A stretch of 64,000 nt of DNA from Rhodobacteraceae bacterium EhC02 (GCA_001650895.1 LXYH01000011.1:1-64000), one strand, 5' to 3'; positions 16,063 to 26,349 are shown, numbered from the stretch's first letter. The notes: a model not told the origin generated them from the sequence alone. Made by a program: numbers and translations.

Positions 16063-16383
16063 TCAGGCTGCTTCGGCCTGATGTGCGGCGTTGCGACGCT
16101 CGCTTTCTTCGCGCGACAGGGCGACCGAGGTGCGCACACCTTTGGCCACAAACTCCATCAGGCCGGCCACAACACGCTCGTTGGGGTCGATCCCTGCGCA
16201 GGACAGTACTTCACGGCCATCGCGCGAACGCGCCCAGCGGGCGATTTGCTCGGGGCCATTGCCGTATTTCTTGTCATCGGCGATCGCGTCATCCAAAGCT
16301 GCCAGCACAACGGCCGCAAACAGTTTGCGTGCACGGTTGCCCTGCTCATTATTGAAGGCGGTGCCGTCAACGAAATCCTTCAT
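16063..16383 (-). CDS. small conserved alphaproteobacterial protein (DUF6280-like)
   Basis: The 106-residue protein starts MKDFVDGTAFNNEQGNRARK and contains ARWARSRDGREVLSCAGIDP. It is mostly helical, with no signal peptide or membrane segment. I recall close relatives beside efp throughout the Rhodobacteraceae under the label DUF6280, without a known function; the family name is from memory. AAGGA lies six bases before the ATG. Its promoter must lie in the 211-base gap shared with efp, which also holds a 15-base palindrome close to this gene. Confidence 0.8.
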   Translation of the reverse strand: MKDFVDGTAFNNEQGNRARKLFAAVVLAALDDAIADDKKYGNGPEQIARWARSRDGREVLSCAGIDPNERVVAGLMEFVAKGVRTSVALSREESERRNAAHQAEAA

Positions 16384-16441
16384 GATTCGTCCTTTGTTAT
16401 TGCTCTTGCGTTTCTGGCGTGGCGCTCCTTATGACGGATCG

Positions 16442-16456
16442 TATCCGATTCGGATA
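16442..16456. promoter_or_regulatory. 15-bp perfect palindrome, possible operator
   Basis: TATCCGA-T-TCGGATA is a perfect inverted repeat with a single central base. It is located 59 bases upstream of the small minus-strand gene and 139 bases upstream of efp. It is a good size for a dimeric repressor site. No regulator can be named. Confidence 0.45.
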
Positions 16457-16594
16457 GGCTGTTAAAACATGGCTGTCATGCACGGATTGCATGGCTTGTG
16501 CTCAATCTGCCTGTATTTCGTCTGCTTGCCACGCAGGTGAACCCCAGATATAGGTGCGCCCTGATATTCATCAACCTTCTGGTCAGGTTTACCC

Positions 16595-17158
16595 ATGCCC
16601 AAAATCAACGGAAACGAAATTCGCCCCGGCAATGTGCTGGAGCATAATGGCGGTCTGTGGGCCGCGGTGAAAGTCGATCATGTGAAGCCCGGCAAGGGCG
16701 GTGCCTTTGCCCAGGTCGAAATGCGCAACCTGCGCAACGGATCCAAGCTGAACGAGCGCTTCCGCAGTGCCGACAAGGTCGAGCGCGTGCGCCTGGACCA
16801 GAAGGATCAGCAGTTCCTGTATGAGCAGGACGGCATGCTTGTCTTCATGGATTCAGAGACTTACGAGCAGATCGAACTGCCGGTCGATATCCTGGGCGAG
16901 CGTCGTCCCTTCCTGCAGGACGGCATGATGGTCCATATCGAATATTATGACCAGGAAGCGCTGAACGCGACCTTGCCGCAGAAGGTGACCTGCCGCGTGG
17001 CCGAGACAGAGCCCGTCGTGAAGGGTCAGACCGCGGCCAACAGCTTCAAGCCGGCGATCCTGGACAATGGCGTGCGCATCCTTGTGCCGCCCTTCGTCGG
17101 CCAGGATGAAGATGTGATCGTGAACACCGAACTGATGGAATATGTCGAACGCGCCTGA
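16595..17158 (+). CDS. efp: translation elongation factor P
   Basis: The 187-residue protein has three beta-barrel domains, as expected for EF-P, which rescues ribosomes stalled on polyproline. The tip loop reads [10 protein letters not shown], with Lys34 at the position modified in other bacteria. The C-terminal domain has the signature [16 protein letters not shown] (variant of the usual K-G-x-T-x-x-x-x-x-K-P) and ends [13 protein letters not shown]. Length is normal. It is monocistronic, with a strong terminator right after the stop. Confidence 0.96.
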   Translation: MPKINGNEIRPGNVLEHNGGLWAAVKVDHVKPGKGGAFAQVEMRNLRNGSKLNERFRSADKVERVRLDQKDQQFLYEQDGMLVFMDSETYEQIELPVDILGERRPFLQDGMMVHIEYYDQEALNATLPQKVTCRVAETEPVVKGQTAANSFKPAILDNGVRILVPPFVGQDEDVIVNTELMEYVERA

Positions 17159-17182
17159 GGCGTCGCTGACGATCCGATGTGC

Positions 17183-17212
17183 AAAACCGCCCCGGCTGGG
17201 GCGGTTTTCTTT
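17183..17212 (+). terminator. rho-independent terminator of efp
   Basis: An 11-bp perfect stem (17183-17193 with 17198-17208) and a GGCT loop are followed by a T-rich run. It lies 24 bases after the efp stop. Confidence 0.93.
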
Positions 17213-17283
17213 TTTGCGGTGCCGATGCTGCCGTGACGCAGCGTCATGCAGCAGATGCAATGCTTTCCGGGCTTTTCCGGGGG

Positions 17284-18021
17284 TCAGTCCTGCAAAAGCG
17301 TCACGTCGGCCGTGCCTGCCTGCATCGGCCCTGTGGCGCGGTCCAGCCGCAGATAGGCGATGCCCTGTCCGCCTGACTGGGTATAAAGGATGCCTGCCGG
17401 TTTTTCGCCCGCGGTGATCTCGGTGCCGACGGGGGCCGCGCCTTTGACCGCGACCCGCACCAGACCCTTGCGCAGCTCGGTCTTGTGCTTCATCCGCGCG
17501 GTCACTTCCTGCCCCACATAGCAGCCCTTGCGGAAATCGACGCCATGCAGACGTTCGAAACCGGCCTCGAGGATGTAGGTTTCGGGCGTCAGTTCGATCC
17601 CTGTTTCGGGGATGCAATGGCGCACGCGGATGGCGTCCCAGTCGGTGCCGTCATCGCCCGTTGTGTCGCCGTAAAGCCGCCAGCCCAAGTCGGGGTGGCG
17701 CGGATCGGGCAGGGCGCCCGCGGGGGCGGGGCATGTGCCGCGCTGCAGGCAGAGCCCGGTTTCCGCGATCCGCACATCGGCGCGCAGCTTGTACATCGTC
17801 AGCCGCTGCGCCAGCGCGGGCCCAAGATCGGCATCCACGTCCAGCAGGATGTCGTCCCCATCGGCCCGCAGAAAGAAATCGGCGATATACTTGCCCTGCG
17901 GTGTCAGCATCGCGGCATAGACCAGCGCACCGCGGTCGATGCCGCCGATGTCATTGGTGATCAGGCCCTGAATGAAATGGCGGGCGTCGTCGCCGCTCAG
18001 GCGGTAGATGCGTCGTGTCAT
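17284..18021 (-). CDS. ygfZ: folate-binding protein YgfZ (tRNA-modification/Fe-S maintenance)
   Basis: The protein (245 residues from ATG 18021) is an aminomethyltransferase-fold member with the diagnostic motif KGCYVGQEVTARMKH, whose Cys is essential in YgfZ/IBA57. The N-terminus RIYRLSGDDARHFIQGLITNDI matches the family. YgfZ/IBA57 uses folate to support assembly or repair of certain Fe-S enzymes, including the tRNA methylthiotransferase MiaB. The frame is open 60 bases upstream, but those residues are not conserved. It stands alone between the efp terminator and the phosphatase gene, 66 bases away. Confidence 0.92.
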   Translation of the reverse strand: MTRRIYRLSGDDARHFIQGLITNDIGGIDRGALVYAAMLTPQGKYIADFFLRADGDDILLDVDADLGPALAQRLTMYKLRADVRIAETGLCLQRGTCPAPAGALPDPRHPDLGWRLYGDTTGDDGTDWDAIRVRHCIPETGIELTPETYILEAGFERLHGVDFRKGCYVGQEVTARMKHKTELRKGLVRVAVKGAAPVGTEITAGEKPAGILYTQSGGQGIAYLRLDRATGPMQAGTADVTLLQD

Positions 18022-18087
18022 GGCGTTGCGGGTCCGGTGTTCGGGTGTGGTCAGGATATGGGGCGCGCAGGCGGGCTGCAACCGCGA

Positions 18088-18762
18088 CTAGCGGCGGCTT
18101 GCGTCGAAGGCCACCTGAAGGGCACTGGCGTCATATTCGGTTGCGATCCAGTCCTCGAAGCTGATCGGGTCCTTGGCATTGCGCGCCTCGTACCAGTCCA
18201 GCATCAGGTCCAGAACGCCCGTCTTGGTGAACCGCAGGTGAATATAGCGCGGCGACAGCATCCGGCGCGCGGCCTGCACATCCTGACCCATCATCACCAT
18301 CAGGTAGATCGCGCTGGCCAGCCCCGCGCGATCCGCGCCGGATTTGCAATGCATCAGGAAGGGTCTGTCGATGCTGCGGAAGGCCGCGATCAGGTTCTGC
18401 ACGGCCTCGCGCGTGGGGGCGCTGCGCGAATGCAGCGGCGCACTGATCATGGTCATGCCGAGGGCATCGAGGCTTTCGCGTTCGAAGTGGAAGGCCCATT
18501 TCTCGGATGAGGCACGCAGGTAGAGGACGGTCTTGATCCCCATGGCGCGGTAGCGTTTCAGCCGCCAGTGGCCGGGCTGGTTCGAGCGGTAGACACCCGG
18601 CGCGATCTGGTCGAAATTGCTCCAGAGATGGCGCAGGATGGCGTGGTCCATGAACTGATAGGCCCAGAAGGCGCGACGCCTCTGACCGGGATCGGACAGG
18701 TCGCCTTCGGTCGGCAGCCGCGCAGGGCGGTCCCTTCGCAGCAGTCGGGAAAGCGGGTTCAT
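18088..18762 (-). CDS. tyrosine/dual-specificity phosphatase-like protein
   Basis: From the ATG at 18762 (AAGGA five bases upstream) the protein has 224 residues and the phosphate-binding loop HCKSGADRAG (HC-x5-R) near residue 146. An upstream general-acid region, around SAPLHSRSAP, fits the fold. The preceding part, VYRSNQPGHWRLKRYRAMGIKTVLYLR, is the typical start of the bacterial DSP/'beta-lactamase hydrolase-like' phosphatase family. It may act on phosphotyrosine or on phosphoinositides; the substrate is unknown. It is divergent from the aminotransferase gene that starts 143 bases away. Confidence 0.85.
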   Translation of the reverse strand: MNPLSRLLRRDRPARLPTEGDLSDPGQRRRAFWAYQFMDHAILRHLWSNFDQIAPGVYRSNQPGHWRLKRYRAMGIKTVLYLRASSEKWAFHFERESLDALGMTMISAPLHSRSAPTREAVQNLIAAFRSIDRPFLMHCKSGADRAGLASAIYLMVMMGQDVQAARRMLSPRYIHLRFTKTGVLDLMLDWYEARNAKDPISFEDWIATEYDASALQVAFDASRR

Positions 18763-18905
18763 CGTGATCCTTTGGCCTTTTCTCTGGGCGATGATGTAAT
18801 GGCTTGGGGGCGCGCTGGCAAGTTTGCCGCCGGGGCAGCCCGCCAGAGATTGACGCCGCCCGGCAAGGGGATAGTGTCGCGCGGTCACGTTCTCGGAGAT
18901 GCCAC

Positions 18906-20102
18906 ATGAGCCTTGCCCACGGTCGCCCCTATCTGGCCATTCCCGGCCCCTCGGTCATGCCCGAAGAGGTGCTGCGCGCGATGCACCGTTCCGCGCCCAA
19001 TATCTATGAAGGCGATCTGGTCGCGCTGACCGACAGCCTGATCCCCGACCTGCGCCGGGTGGCGCGCACGGAACATGCGGCGACCTTCTACATCGGCAAT
19101 GGCCATGCGGCATGGGAGGCGGCTTTGGCCAATGTGGTGGCCGCAGGTGACCGGGTGCTTGTCCCCGCGACAGGGCGGTTCGGCCATGGCTGGGGCGATA
19201 TGGCGGCCGGGCTGGGCTGCGATGTGCAGGTGATCGACTTCGGCAAGCGGTCGCCCTTTGACCTGAACCGGATCGAGGACGCGCTGCGCGCGGACACCGA
19301 TCACCGGATCAAGGCGGTGCTGGCCAGCCATGTGGATACGTCAAGCTCGGTGCTGAACGATATCGCGGGGCTGCGCGCGGCGCTGGACGCGGCGGGGCAT
19401 CCAGCCCTGCTGATGGCCGATTGCATCGCGTCATTGGGCTGTGACCGGTTCGAGATGGACGCCTGGGGCGTCGACGTGATGGTGGCGGCCAGCCAGAAGG
19501 GCATCATGGTGCCGCCGGGTCTTGGCTTTGTGTTCTTCGGACCGCGCGCCGCCGAAGCAAGGTCCAAGATGGAGCGGGTCAGCCGCTACTGGGACTGGGT
19601 GCCGCGGGCGAACCCCGAATTCTTCTTTCAGTATTCGGGCGGGACCGCGCCGACGCATCACCTTTACGGGCTGCGCGCCGCACTCGACATGATCCACGCC
19701 GAAGGGATCGAGGCGATCTGGGCGCGGCACGACTCGCTGGCCCGCGCAATCTGGGCCGCTTGCGAGGCCTGGGGGCAGGGTGGGCCGCTGGAGCTGAACA
19801 TCGCGGATGCCGCCCATCGCAGCCGCGCGGTGACCGCGCTGCGCATCGGCGCGCCGCATGGCACTGCCTTGCGCAAATGGACGGAACATCAGGCGGGCGT
19901 GACGCTGGGCATCGGGCTTGGCATGGCGGAACCGGGCGATCCTGCGTGGCACGGGTTCTTCCGTATCGGCCATATGGGGCATGTGAACGCCCATATGGTC
20001 ATAGGCGCACTGGGCGCGATTCAGGCCGGGTTCATGGCACTGGATATCCCGCATGGGCCGGGCGCGCTTGATGCGGCGGCGGGCGTGATGGCGCAGGGGT
20101 AG
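18906..20102 (+). CDS. class V aminotransferase (serine/alanine-glyoxylate aminotransferase-like)
   Basis: The protein of 398 residues starts MSLAHGRPYLAIPGPSVMP, with the G-P motif of AGT/SGAT enzymes. It carries the PLP lysine in VAASQKGIMVPPGLGF and an aspartate in LMADCIASLG that would hold the pyridine nitrogen. GGAG lies seven bases before the ATG at 18906. The family moves amino groups between Ser/Ala/purine-derived donors and glyoxylate or pyruvate in the cytoplasm, and in methylotrophs supports the serine cycle. Nothing adjacent fixes its pathway here, since flanking genes are a phosphatase and a DUF305 protein. Confidence 0.9.
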   Translation: MSLAHGRPYLAIPGPSVMPEEVLRAMHRSAPNIYEGDLVALTDSLIPDLRRVARTEHAATFYIGNGHAAWEAALANVVAAGDRVLVPATGRFGHGWGDMAAGLGCDVQVIDFGKRSPFDLNRIEDALRADTDHRIKAVLASHVDTSSSVLNDIAGLRAALDAAGHPALLMADCIASLGCDRFEMDAWGVDVMVAASQKGIMVPPGLGFVFFGPRAAEARSKMERVSRYWDWVPRANPEFFFQYSGGTAPTHHLYGLRAALDMIHAEGIEAIWARHDSLARAIWAACEAWGQGGPLELNIADAAHRSRAVTALRIGAPHGTALRKWTEHQAGVTLGIGLGMAEPGDPAWHGFFRIGHMGHVNAHMVIGALGAIQAGFMALDIPHGPGALDAAAGVMAQG

Positions 20103-20124
20103 CGCCGCGGCGCCACCCGCGCGA

Positions 20125-20505
20125 TCATTCGATCCCGCGGGCCTTCAGCCAGGCGCGCATCCAGGCGATTTCCTCTTCCTGGGCGGCGATGACGGCCTCG
20201 GCCAGCCTGCGCACCTCGGGGTCGGCCCCGTGTTCCAGCACGATGCGCGCCATGTCCACGGCGCCCTGATGGTGCGGGATCATGCCCTGGATGAAATCCA
20301 CATCGGCATCGCCCGTGAAGGGGATCGCCATGCCGGAATGCATCGCGTCATTGGCAGCCTTGAAAGCCTGCGTTGCCGGGCTGTCATCGGTACTGGCCGC
20401 GCCATGGCCCATTGCGGCGTGGTTCATGGTGGAATGATCGGTGCTCTGGGCAAAGAGCGCCGTGCCGCACATGGCCGCAACAAGGGTGACGGGCAGAAGT
20501 CTCAT
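20125..20505 (-). CDS. DUF305 family secreted protein (CopM-like)
   Basis: A 126-residue exported protein: a signal peptide (~1-20, ending ALFAQ), then a Met/His-rich segment ([11 protein letters not shown]). The DUF305 core follows with [21 protein letters not shown] and a final E-E-I-x-W-M helix. The paired His in MIPHHQGA and the Met/His-rich linker suggest metal, probably copper, binding in the periplasm, as for CopM. No copper pump or chaperone is next to it. It converges with the aminotransferase gene on the left. Confidence 0.88.
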   Translation of the reverse strand: MRLLPVTLVAAMCGTALFAQSTDHSTMNHAAMGHGAASTDDSPATQAFKAANDAMHSGMAIPFTGDADVDFIQGMIPHHQGAVDMARIVLEHGADPEVRRLAEAVIAAQEEEIAWMRAWLKARGIE

Positions 20506-20579
20506 GGGGGTGGTCCTGTGTGGAATGCGTCCTGGCGTCTTTATGGACCCATCCTGCCTGACCGGCTGTCACATTCGCG

Positions 20580-21686
20580 TCAGCCGCGGGCCTCTTGCAG
20601 GGCGTCGGGCAAGGCGGCGGCCAGCAGGTCCAGATCGGCGGGCGTGCCGCAGCTGATGCGGATGCAGCGGTTCTGGGGGGCGACGAAGGGCATGCGTACG
20701 AAAATGCCGCGCTTGACCAGCCCCTCCAGCACGCGGCGCGCCAGCGCGCCGTCGCCGCCGCAATCCACGGTCACGAAATTCGTGGCCGAGGGCAGCGGGA
20801 CCAGGCCATTGTCGCGGGCGATCTGCGCGATGCGGTCGCGGGCTGTTGACACCTCGCCGCGCACATGGGCCATCCAGTCCTGATCCTCAAGCGCCGCCAG
20901 CGCGCCCGCCAGGGCCGCGCGGTTCATGCCGAAATGGTTGCGCACCTTGTTGAAGGCATCGATCAGCGGGGCGGCCCCCAGCGCATAGCCCGCGCGCGCC
21001 CCGGCCATGCCGTAGCCCTTGGAAAAGGTCCGCATCCGCACGACGCGCGGATCGTCATGCGAAACGGGCGCGGCGGTGCCTGCGGGCGCAAGATCGATAT
21101 AGGCCTCGTCCAGCACCAGCAGCGTGCCATCGGGCAGCGCATCAAGGGCTGCGGCGATCGCCGCACCCGTGTGGTGGCTGCCCATCGGGTTGTCCGGATT
21201 GGCCAGATAAACCAGCTTGGCGTCCACCTCGGCGGCTTTGGCCATCAGGGCGGCAGGGTCTTCGTGGTCGCCGCTGTAGGGCACCTTGTGCAGCACGCCG
21301 CCAAAGCCAGCGACATGATAGTTGAAGGTCGGATATGCCCCGTCCGAGGTGACGACCGCATCGCCAGGCCCCACCATGAGGCGCACGAGATACCCCAGCA
21401 GCCCGTCGATCCCTTCGCCGATCATGATGTTGGCAGGCGCGCAGCCGTGATGGGCGGCAAGGGCGTGGCGCAGGTCATGCGCCTCGGGGTCGCCATACAT
21501 CCAGATATCGGCGGCGGCCGCCTGCATCGCGGCAATCGCGCGGGGCGAAGGGCCAAAGACGCTTTCATTCGCGCCCAGTCGCGCAGCGAAGGGGCGGTTC
21601 AGGCTGCGTTCCTGGGCCTCTGGCCCGACAAAGGGCACGGTGGCGGGAAGGCTGGCGGCAAGCGGTGTCAATCTGGGTCCGGTCAT
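20580..21686 (-). CDS. histidinol-phosphate aminotransferase-like PLP enzyme (HisC family)
   Basis: From ATG 21686 the protein has 368 residues and a fold-type I aminotransferase pattern: RLGANESVFGPSP at the N-terminus, YLANPDNPMGS, LLVLDEAYIDLAP, then FSKGYGMAGARAGYA with the PLP lysine, and CIRISCGTP near the end. These match HisC, which makes histidinol phosphate from imidazole acetol phosphate. Similar enzymes also serve as aromatic aminotransferases. No other his gene is present. It is divergent from the crotonase gene across 147 bases. Confidence 0.87.
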   Translation of the reverse strand: MTGPRLTPLAASLPATVPFVGPEAQERSLNRPFAARLGANESVFGPSPRAIAAMQAAAADIWMYGDPEAHDLRHALAAHHGCAPANIMIGEGIDGLLGYLVRLMVGPGDAVVTSDGAYPTFNYHVAGFGGVLHKVPYSGDHEDPAALMAKAAEVDAKLVYLANPDNPMGSHHTGAAIAAALDALPDGTLLVLDEAYIDLAPAGTAAPVSHDDPRVVRMRTFSKGYGMAGARAGYALGAAPLIDAFNKVRNHFGMNRAALAGALAALEDQDWMAHVRGEVSTARDRIAQIARDNGLVPLPSATNFVTVDCGGDGALARRVLEGLVKRGIFVRMPFVAPQNRCIRISCGTPADLDLLAAALPDALQEARG

Positions 21687-21833
21687 GGTGCCAGATAAAC
21701 CGGGGGCGCGGCTTTCGGCAAGGGGCTGATATCTGCCTCTCGCCCCGGAAGGGGCGGCAAAATTCCCCAACGTCGCGCTGGATCGGCGCGCGGTTTGCGG
21801 CAAGACTGAACGCCACGCAGAGGAGGAGCACCC

Positions 21834-22619
21834 ATGGACCGCGTCAGCATCGAGATCAAGGATCACATCGCCCATGTCACCCTGACACGGGCCGACAAGA
21901 TGAATGCGGTCGATCCGGCGATGGCCGAGGCGGTGGTCGCGGCGGGCACCAGCCTGATCGACAATGCCGATATTCGCGCGGTGGTCCTGTCGGGCGAGGG
22001 GCGGGCCTTTTGCGCGGGGCTGGACGTGGCCAGTTTCGCGGCCTTCGCAGCGCAAGACCCCGAGGCGCGGATCATGCCGCGCAGCCATGGTGATGCCAAC
22101 CTGATGCAGCAGGTGGCGCTGGTCTGGCGGGCGGTGCCGGTGCCGGTCATCGCGGCGCTGCACGGGGTCGCCTTCGGCGCGGGTTTCCAGCTGGCGCTGG
22201 GTGCGGATGTGCGCATCGCGGCACCTGACACGAAACTTGCGATCATGGAGATGAAATGGGGGCTGGTCCCCGACATGGGCGGGATGGTCCTGCTGCCGCA
22301 ACTGACCCGGTCAGACGTGATCCGCCGCATGACCTATACAGCGGAACCCATTGATGCAAAACAGGGTCTTGACTGGGGGCTGGTGACGGAGCTGGCGGAT
22401 GATCCGCTGGCCGCCGCCCGCGCGATGGCCGCGACGATCGCGGGCAAAAGCCCCAGCGCCATGCGCGCGGCCAAGCGTCTGATCGGTCTTTCCGAACAGC
22501 AGGACGCGAAAACCGTGCTCTGGCATGAAAGCCGCGAGCAGGTGGACCTGATCGGCAAACCGCATCAGATGGAAGTCATCGCGGCAAACCTGCAGGGCCG
22601 CGCCCCCAAATTCGGCTGA
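21834..22619 (+). CDS. enoyl-CoA hydratase/isomerase family protein (crotonase)
   Basis: The 261-residue protein carries the crotonase oxyanion-hole segments GRAFCAGLDVASF and HGVAFGAGFQLALGADVRIA, followed by KWGLVPDMGG. Canonical hydratases have a Glu pair; here LVPDMGG offers an Asp at the second position, so the exact reaction (hydratase, isomerase or hydrolase) is open. AGGAGG-like purines (cagaggaggagc) precede the ATG. The family acts on CoA thioesters in fatty acid and amino acid breakdown. It is followed by the composite repeat element and converges with valS. Confidence 0.88.
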   Translation: MDRVSIEIKDHIAHVTLTRADKMNAVDPAMAEAVVAAGTSLIDNADIRAVVLSGEGRAFCAGLDVASFAAFAAQDPEARIMPRSHGDANLMQQVALVWRAVPVPVIAALHGVAFGAGFQLALGADVRIAAPDTKLAIMEMKWGLVPDMGGMVLLPQLTRSDVIRRMTYTAEPIDAKQGLDWGLVTELADDPLAAARAMAATIAGKSPSAMRAAKRLIGLSEQQDAKTVLWHESREQVDLIGKPHQMEVIAANLQGRAPKFG

Positions 22620-22646
22620 GGCTTTGCGGGGCTGCGGTTGCGCCCT

Positions 22647-22754
22647 GGATATTTGAGGCAAGAAGAAGCCGGGCGCGCGCCTGGATTCTTCTTGCCGGAA
22701 ATATCCTCGGGGGGGCGTTCAGCGCAGCTGAACGAGGGGGGCAGACAGCCCCCC
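22647..22754. repeat. composite intergenic repeat, copy 1 (complete)
   Basis: Three inverted-repeat modules in a row. (a) 21-base arms at 22647-22667 and 22686-22706, starting GGATATTT and ending CAAGAAGAA, with two mismatches. (b) CGTTCAGC-GCA-GCTGAACG at 22716-22734. (c) GGGGGGC...GCCCCCC at 22736-22754. The same modules occur at 50093-50174 in the opposite order, and module (a) at 27487. The element fills the gap between the convergent crotonase and valS genes and probably ends transcription from both. Confidence 0.85.
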
Positions 22755-22766
22755 TTCACCGTCTGA

Positions 22767-25718
22767 TCAGTCGAGTTCGGCCAGTTGGGCCAGTGCTGCT
22801 TTCAGCGTCGTCTCTTCTTCCTGGCGCAGGGCAAGGTTGTCGCGGGTTTCGGTCACCACCTCTTCCGGGGCCGAGATGGCGAAGTTGGGGTTGTTCAGAC
22901 GCCCCTTCAGCCCGCCGATTTCCTTGGCAAGCTTCTCCAGCGTCTTTTCCAGCCGCGCCTTTTCCGCCGAGACATCGATGATATCGGCCAGCGGCAGGCC
23001 GAAGATGCCGCCCTCCACCGGGATCGTCACCGTGCCTTTCGGGAAGGCGGGCACTTCGGTCAGGCTGTCGATACGCGCGAGTTTGGCGATCAGCGCCTCG
23101 TTGCGGGCCCAGGCCTCGCGGCCGGCCTGGTCGAGTTCGCGCAGCACCATGGGGACCTGCAGGCCGGCGGGCACGCGCATCTGGGCGCGGGCGGAGCGGA
23201 CGGAATCGATCAGCCCGATCACCCAGGTCATTTCGCGATCCGCTTCCGCATCGGACAGGTCGTCCGCGCTGCAGGTCGGCCAGTCGGCATGGACCAGCAT
23301 GCCGGCGCGGCTGCCGGTCTGGCCCCAGAGTTCCTCGGTGATGAAGGGCATGATCGGGTGCAGCAGGACCAGGCATTGATCCAGTACCCAGGCCATCACA
23401 CGCTGGGTTTCGGCGCGGATCGCATCATCGCCATCCATCAGCAGCGGCTTGGAGAATTCCACGTACCAGTCGCAGACCTTGCCCCAGACAAAGGCATAGA
23501 GCGCGTTGGCCGCGTCGTTGAAACGGTAGGCGTCGAGGGCGGCGTCCACCTCGGCGCGCACCCGCGCTGTCTCGCCGATGATCCAGCGGTTGACGGTGGC
23601 GGTGGCTTGCGGGGGCGTGGCCTGCGTGGCGTGGCCTTCCCAGACGCCGTTCATTTCCGCAAAGCGGCAGGCGTTCCAGAGCTTGGTGCCGAAGTTGCGG
23701 TAGCCCTTGATCCGCTCGGTCGACAGCTTCAGCACCCCCCCAAGGGCGGCCATCTGCACCATGGTGAAGCGCAGCGCGTCAGCACCGAATTCGTCGACGA
23801 TCTGCAGCGGATCAATGACGTTGCCCCGCGTCTTGGACATCTTCTGTCCCTTCTCGTCGCGGACAAGCTGATGCAGGTAGACGGTGTGGAAGGGAACCTC
23901 ATCCACCACGGCCAGCTGCATCATCATCATGCGCGCGACCCAGAAGAACAGGATATCCTGCCCGGTGATGAGCACATCGGTCGGGAAATAGCGCGCCATT
24001 TCAGGCGTTTGTTCCGGCCAGCCCAGCGTGCCGATGGGCCAGAGACCGGAGGAGAACCATGTATCCAGAACGTCGGGGTCGCGGGTCAGCTTCCTGCCCG
24101 GCGCCATGGCCTGCGCCTCGGATTCCGAGGCGGCGCAGTATTCACGGCCCTCTTCGTCGAACCACACCGGGATCTGGTGACCCCACCAGAGCTGGCGTGA
24201 GATGCACCATGGTTCGATGTTTTCAAGCCAGTGGTAATAGACCTTCTCGCCCGATTCCGGGATGATCTTCGTGCGGCCGGTGCGCACGGCATCCAGCGCG
24301 GGGCCGACAACCTTGGCGGCGTCGACGAACCACTGATCTGTCAGCATCGGTTCGATCACCACGCCGGAGCGGTCGCCGAAGGGCTGCATGATCTTCTTGG
24401 CCTCGACCAGGGGCACAAGCTGCGCATCTTCGGTGCGCATCTCGCCGCCCTCCGACGGTTCCACCGGCGCTTTCACCGCCGCCTTGCCCAGGCGCGGGTC
24501 GGTGGCTTCGGTCATCACAGCCAGACCTTCGGCGGTGATCTCGGCGACCACGCGGGCGCGCGCCTCGAACCGGTCCAGCCCGCGCAGGTGATCTGGGACG
24601 AGGTTGAGGGTATCCACCTCGGCCTCGGTGAACGCGGCACCGCCTGCGATGGCCTGGGCGCGGGTTGCTGCCTCATCATAAGGCGCACCATCGGCGCGCA
24701 TCCGGCCGCGCGTGTCCATCAGCCGGTACATCGGGATGCCGCCGCGCTTGGCGACCTGGTAATCGTTGAAGTCATGCGCGCCGGTGATCTTGACCGCGCC
24801 CGAGCCGAAATTGCGGTCGGGGTATTCATCGGTGATGATCGGGATCAGGCGGCGGTGTTCTTTCGGGCCGACAGGGATTTCGCAGAGTTTTCCGACGATT
24901 GGCGCGTAACGTTCATCTTCCGGGTGAACCGCGACGGCGCCGTCGCCCAGCATGGTTTCGGGGCGTGTGGTGGCGATCGAGATATAATCACGCTCTTCCT
25001 CGAACAGGACATTCCCGTCCTCGTCCCTTTCCACGTAGGTATAGGTTTCGCCGCCCGCCAGCGGGTATTTGAAGTGCCACATGTGGCCGTCCACCTCGAG
25101 GTTCTCGACCTCGAGATCGGAAATGGCGGTTTCAAAATGCGGGTCCCAGTTGACCAGCCGCTTGCCGCGATAGATCAGGCCCTTGTTGTACATGTCCACG
25201 AAGACCTTGATCACCGCATCGTGGAAATTGGGGCCATCGGTGCCGCCGGACGGATCGCCCGGCGCGCCGGTCATGGTAAAGGCCAGGCGTTCCCAGTCCA
25301 TCGAGGTGCCAAGGCGCTTGTCCTGCATGACGATGGTGCCGCCGTATTGCGCCTTCCAGTCCCAGACCTTTTCAAGGAATGCCTCGCGCCCCAGTTCGCG
25401 CCGGCCCGGCTGGCCGGTGCTGGCCAGCAGCTTTTCGACCTGCAACTGCGTGGCGATGCCCGCGTGATCAAGGCCCGGCTGCCAGAGGGTATCGACACCC
25501 TGCATCCGCTTCCAGCGGATCAGCACATCCATCAGCGTGTGGTTGAAGGCATGGCCCACATGCAGCGATCCGGTCACGTTGGGGGGCGGCAGCATGATGC
25601 AGAATGTATCCGCGCCGGGCTTTGCGTTCGCGCCTGCGCGGAAACATCCGGCTTCTTCCCATGCTGCGGAAAGCCGGGCCTCGGCCGCAGCCGCATCGAA
25701 GGTCTTGTCCATCGCCAT
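22767..25718 (-). CDS. valS: valyl-tRNA synthetase
   Basis: A class I synthetase of 983 residues. The HIGH motif is [15 protein letters not shown] (HVGH at residues 53-56) and the KMSKS motif is [14 protein letters not shown] (Lys626). A CP1 editing domain follows the first half ([17 protein letters not shown]), and the anticodon-binding region and C-terminal coiled coil ([20 protein letters not shown]) complete the ValRS layout. It charges tRNA-Val in the cytoplasm. Length is normal for proteobacteria. It ends 13 bases from the repeat element. Confidence 0.97.
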   Translation of the reverse strand: MAMDKTFDAAAAEARLSAAWEEAGCFRAGANAKPGADTFCIMLPPPNVTGSLHVGHAFNHTLMDVLIRWKRMQGVDTLWQPGLDHAGIATQLQVEKLLASTGQPGRRELGREAFLEKVWDWKAQYGGTIVMQDKRLGTSMDWERLAFTMTGAPGDPSGGTDGPNFHDAVIKVFVDMYNKGLIYRGKRLVNWDPHFETAISDLEVENLEVDGHMWHFKYPLAGGETYTYVERDEDGNVLFEEERDYISIATTRPETMLGDGAVAVHPEDERYAPIVGKLCEIPVGPKEHRRLIPIITDEYPDRNFGSGAVKITGAHDFNDYQVAKRGGIPMYRLMDTRGRMRADGAPYDEAATRAQAIAGGAAFTEAEVDTLNLVPDHLRGLDRFEARARVVAEITAEGLAVMTEATDPRLGKAAVKAPVEPSEGGEMRTEDAQLVPLVEAKKIMQPFGDRSGVVIEPMLTDQWFVDAAKVVGPALDAVRTGRTKIIPESGEKVYYHWLENIEPWCISRQLWWGHQIPVWFDEEGREYCAASESEAQAMAPGRKLTRDPDVLDTWFSSGLWPIGTLGWPEQTPEMARYFPTDVLITGQDILFFWVARMMMMQLAVVDEVPFHTVYLHQLVRDEKGQKMSKTRGNVIDPLQIVDEFGADALRFTMVQMAALGGVLKLSTERIKGYRNFGTKLWNACRFAEMNGVWEGHATQATPPQATATVNRWIIGETARVRAEVDAALDAYRFNDAANALYAFVWGKVCDWYVEFSKPLLMDGDDAIRAETQRVMAWVLDQCLVLLHPIMPFITEELWGQTGSRAGMLVHADWPTCSADDLSDAEADREMTWVIGLIDSVRSARAQMRVPAGLQVPMVLRELDQAGREAWARNEALIAKLARIDSLTEVPAFPKGTVTIPVEGGIFGLPLADIIDVSAEKARLEKTLEKLAKEIGGLKGRLNNPNFAISAPEEVVTETRDNLALRQEEETTLKAALAQLAELD

Positions 25719-25806
25719 AATGCCTGATCCTGCTTGGTCACTGGAAATCTCGGGTCGCAGACCCTCTAGCGAATTGAGGGGCGAAGGGGAAGGGCTGCGG
25801 TGCCTG

Positions 25807-26244
25807 TCAGTTCCGGTCCAGCTTGGTCGAGAGGTGGATCAGGCTTTCGGAGGAGCGCACGCCCTTCGCCTCGATGATGCGATCGAGGGTTTCATCCAGT
25901 TCTTCGGTGTTGCGGGCCGTCACCTCGACGATCAGGTCGAACCGGCCCGATGAAGTATGGACACGCGCGACCTGCGGCAGCGACTTGAGGCGGGCCAGCA
26001 CCGCGGGGCCGCTGCGCGGTTCGATCTGCAAAAGCGCGGTGGCGCGGAGGGGGGCGCGCGCGGCCTGGCCCAGGCGCAGGGCGTAGCCCGCGATCACGCC
26101 CGATTGTTCCAGCCGGTCAAGCCGCGCCTGCGCGGTGCTGCGGGCAAGCCCCAGTTTGCGCGCCAGCGTCGCCACGGGCAGGCGGGCGTTTTCGGCCAGC
26201 AGCGCCAGAAGGGCACGATCCGTGTCGTCGATCTGGATGGTCAT
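25807..26244 (-). CDS. Lrp/AsnC family transcriptional regulator
   Basis: The 145-residue protein (start ATG 26244) has an N-terminal winged HTH ([41 protein letters not shown]). A RAM/AsnC ligand-binding domain follows, including [15 protein letters not shown]. Such proteins sense amino acids and often control a divergently encoded metabolic gene. Here the divergent neighbour, 105 bases away, is a basic amino acid decarboxylase family enzyme, so that gene is the likely target, with an ornithine/lysine-type effector. This is inferred from position. Confidence 0.92.
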   Translation of the reverse strand: MTIQIDDTDRALLALLAENARLPVATLARKLGLARSTAQARLDRLEQSGVIAGYALRLGQAARAPLRATALLQIEPRSGPAVLARLKSLPQVARVHTSSGRFDLIVEVTARNTEELDETLDRIIEAKGVRSSESLIHLSTKLDRN

Positions 26245-26349
26245 GCTGACGATATGACAGGCAAAAGGCACAGAATGCAACAAGTGACAGGATGAATCGA
26301 CGGGATCGTGCCGCAGAGTGGTGCAAAACACCAACCCTGAGGCAGCACC

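Noticed and set aside
22716-22754. hairpins near valS read as a CRISPR-like or transposon end structure
   Set aside because: There are no regularly spaced direct repeats and no transposase; the same modules recur as intergenic elements elsewhere in the window.
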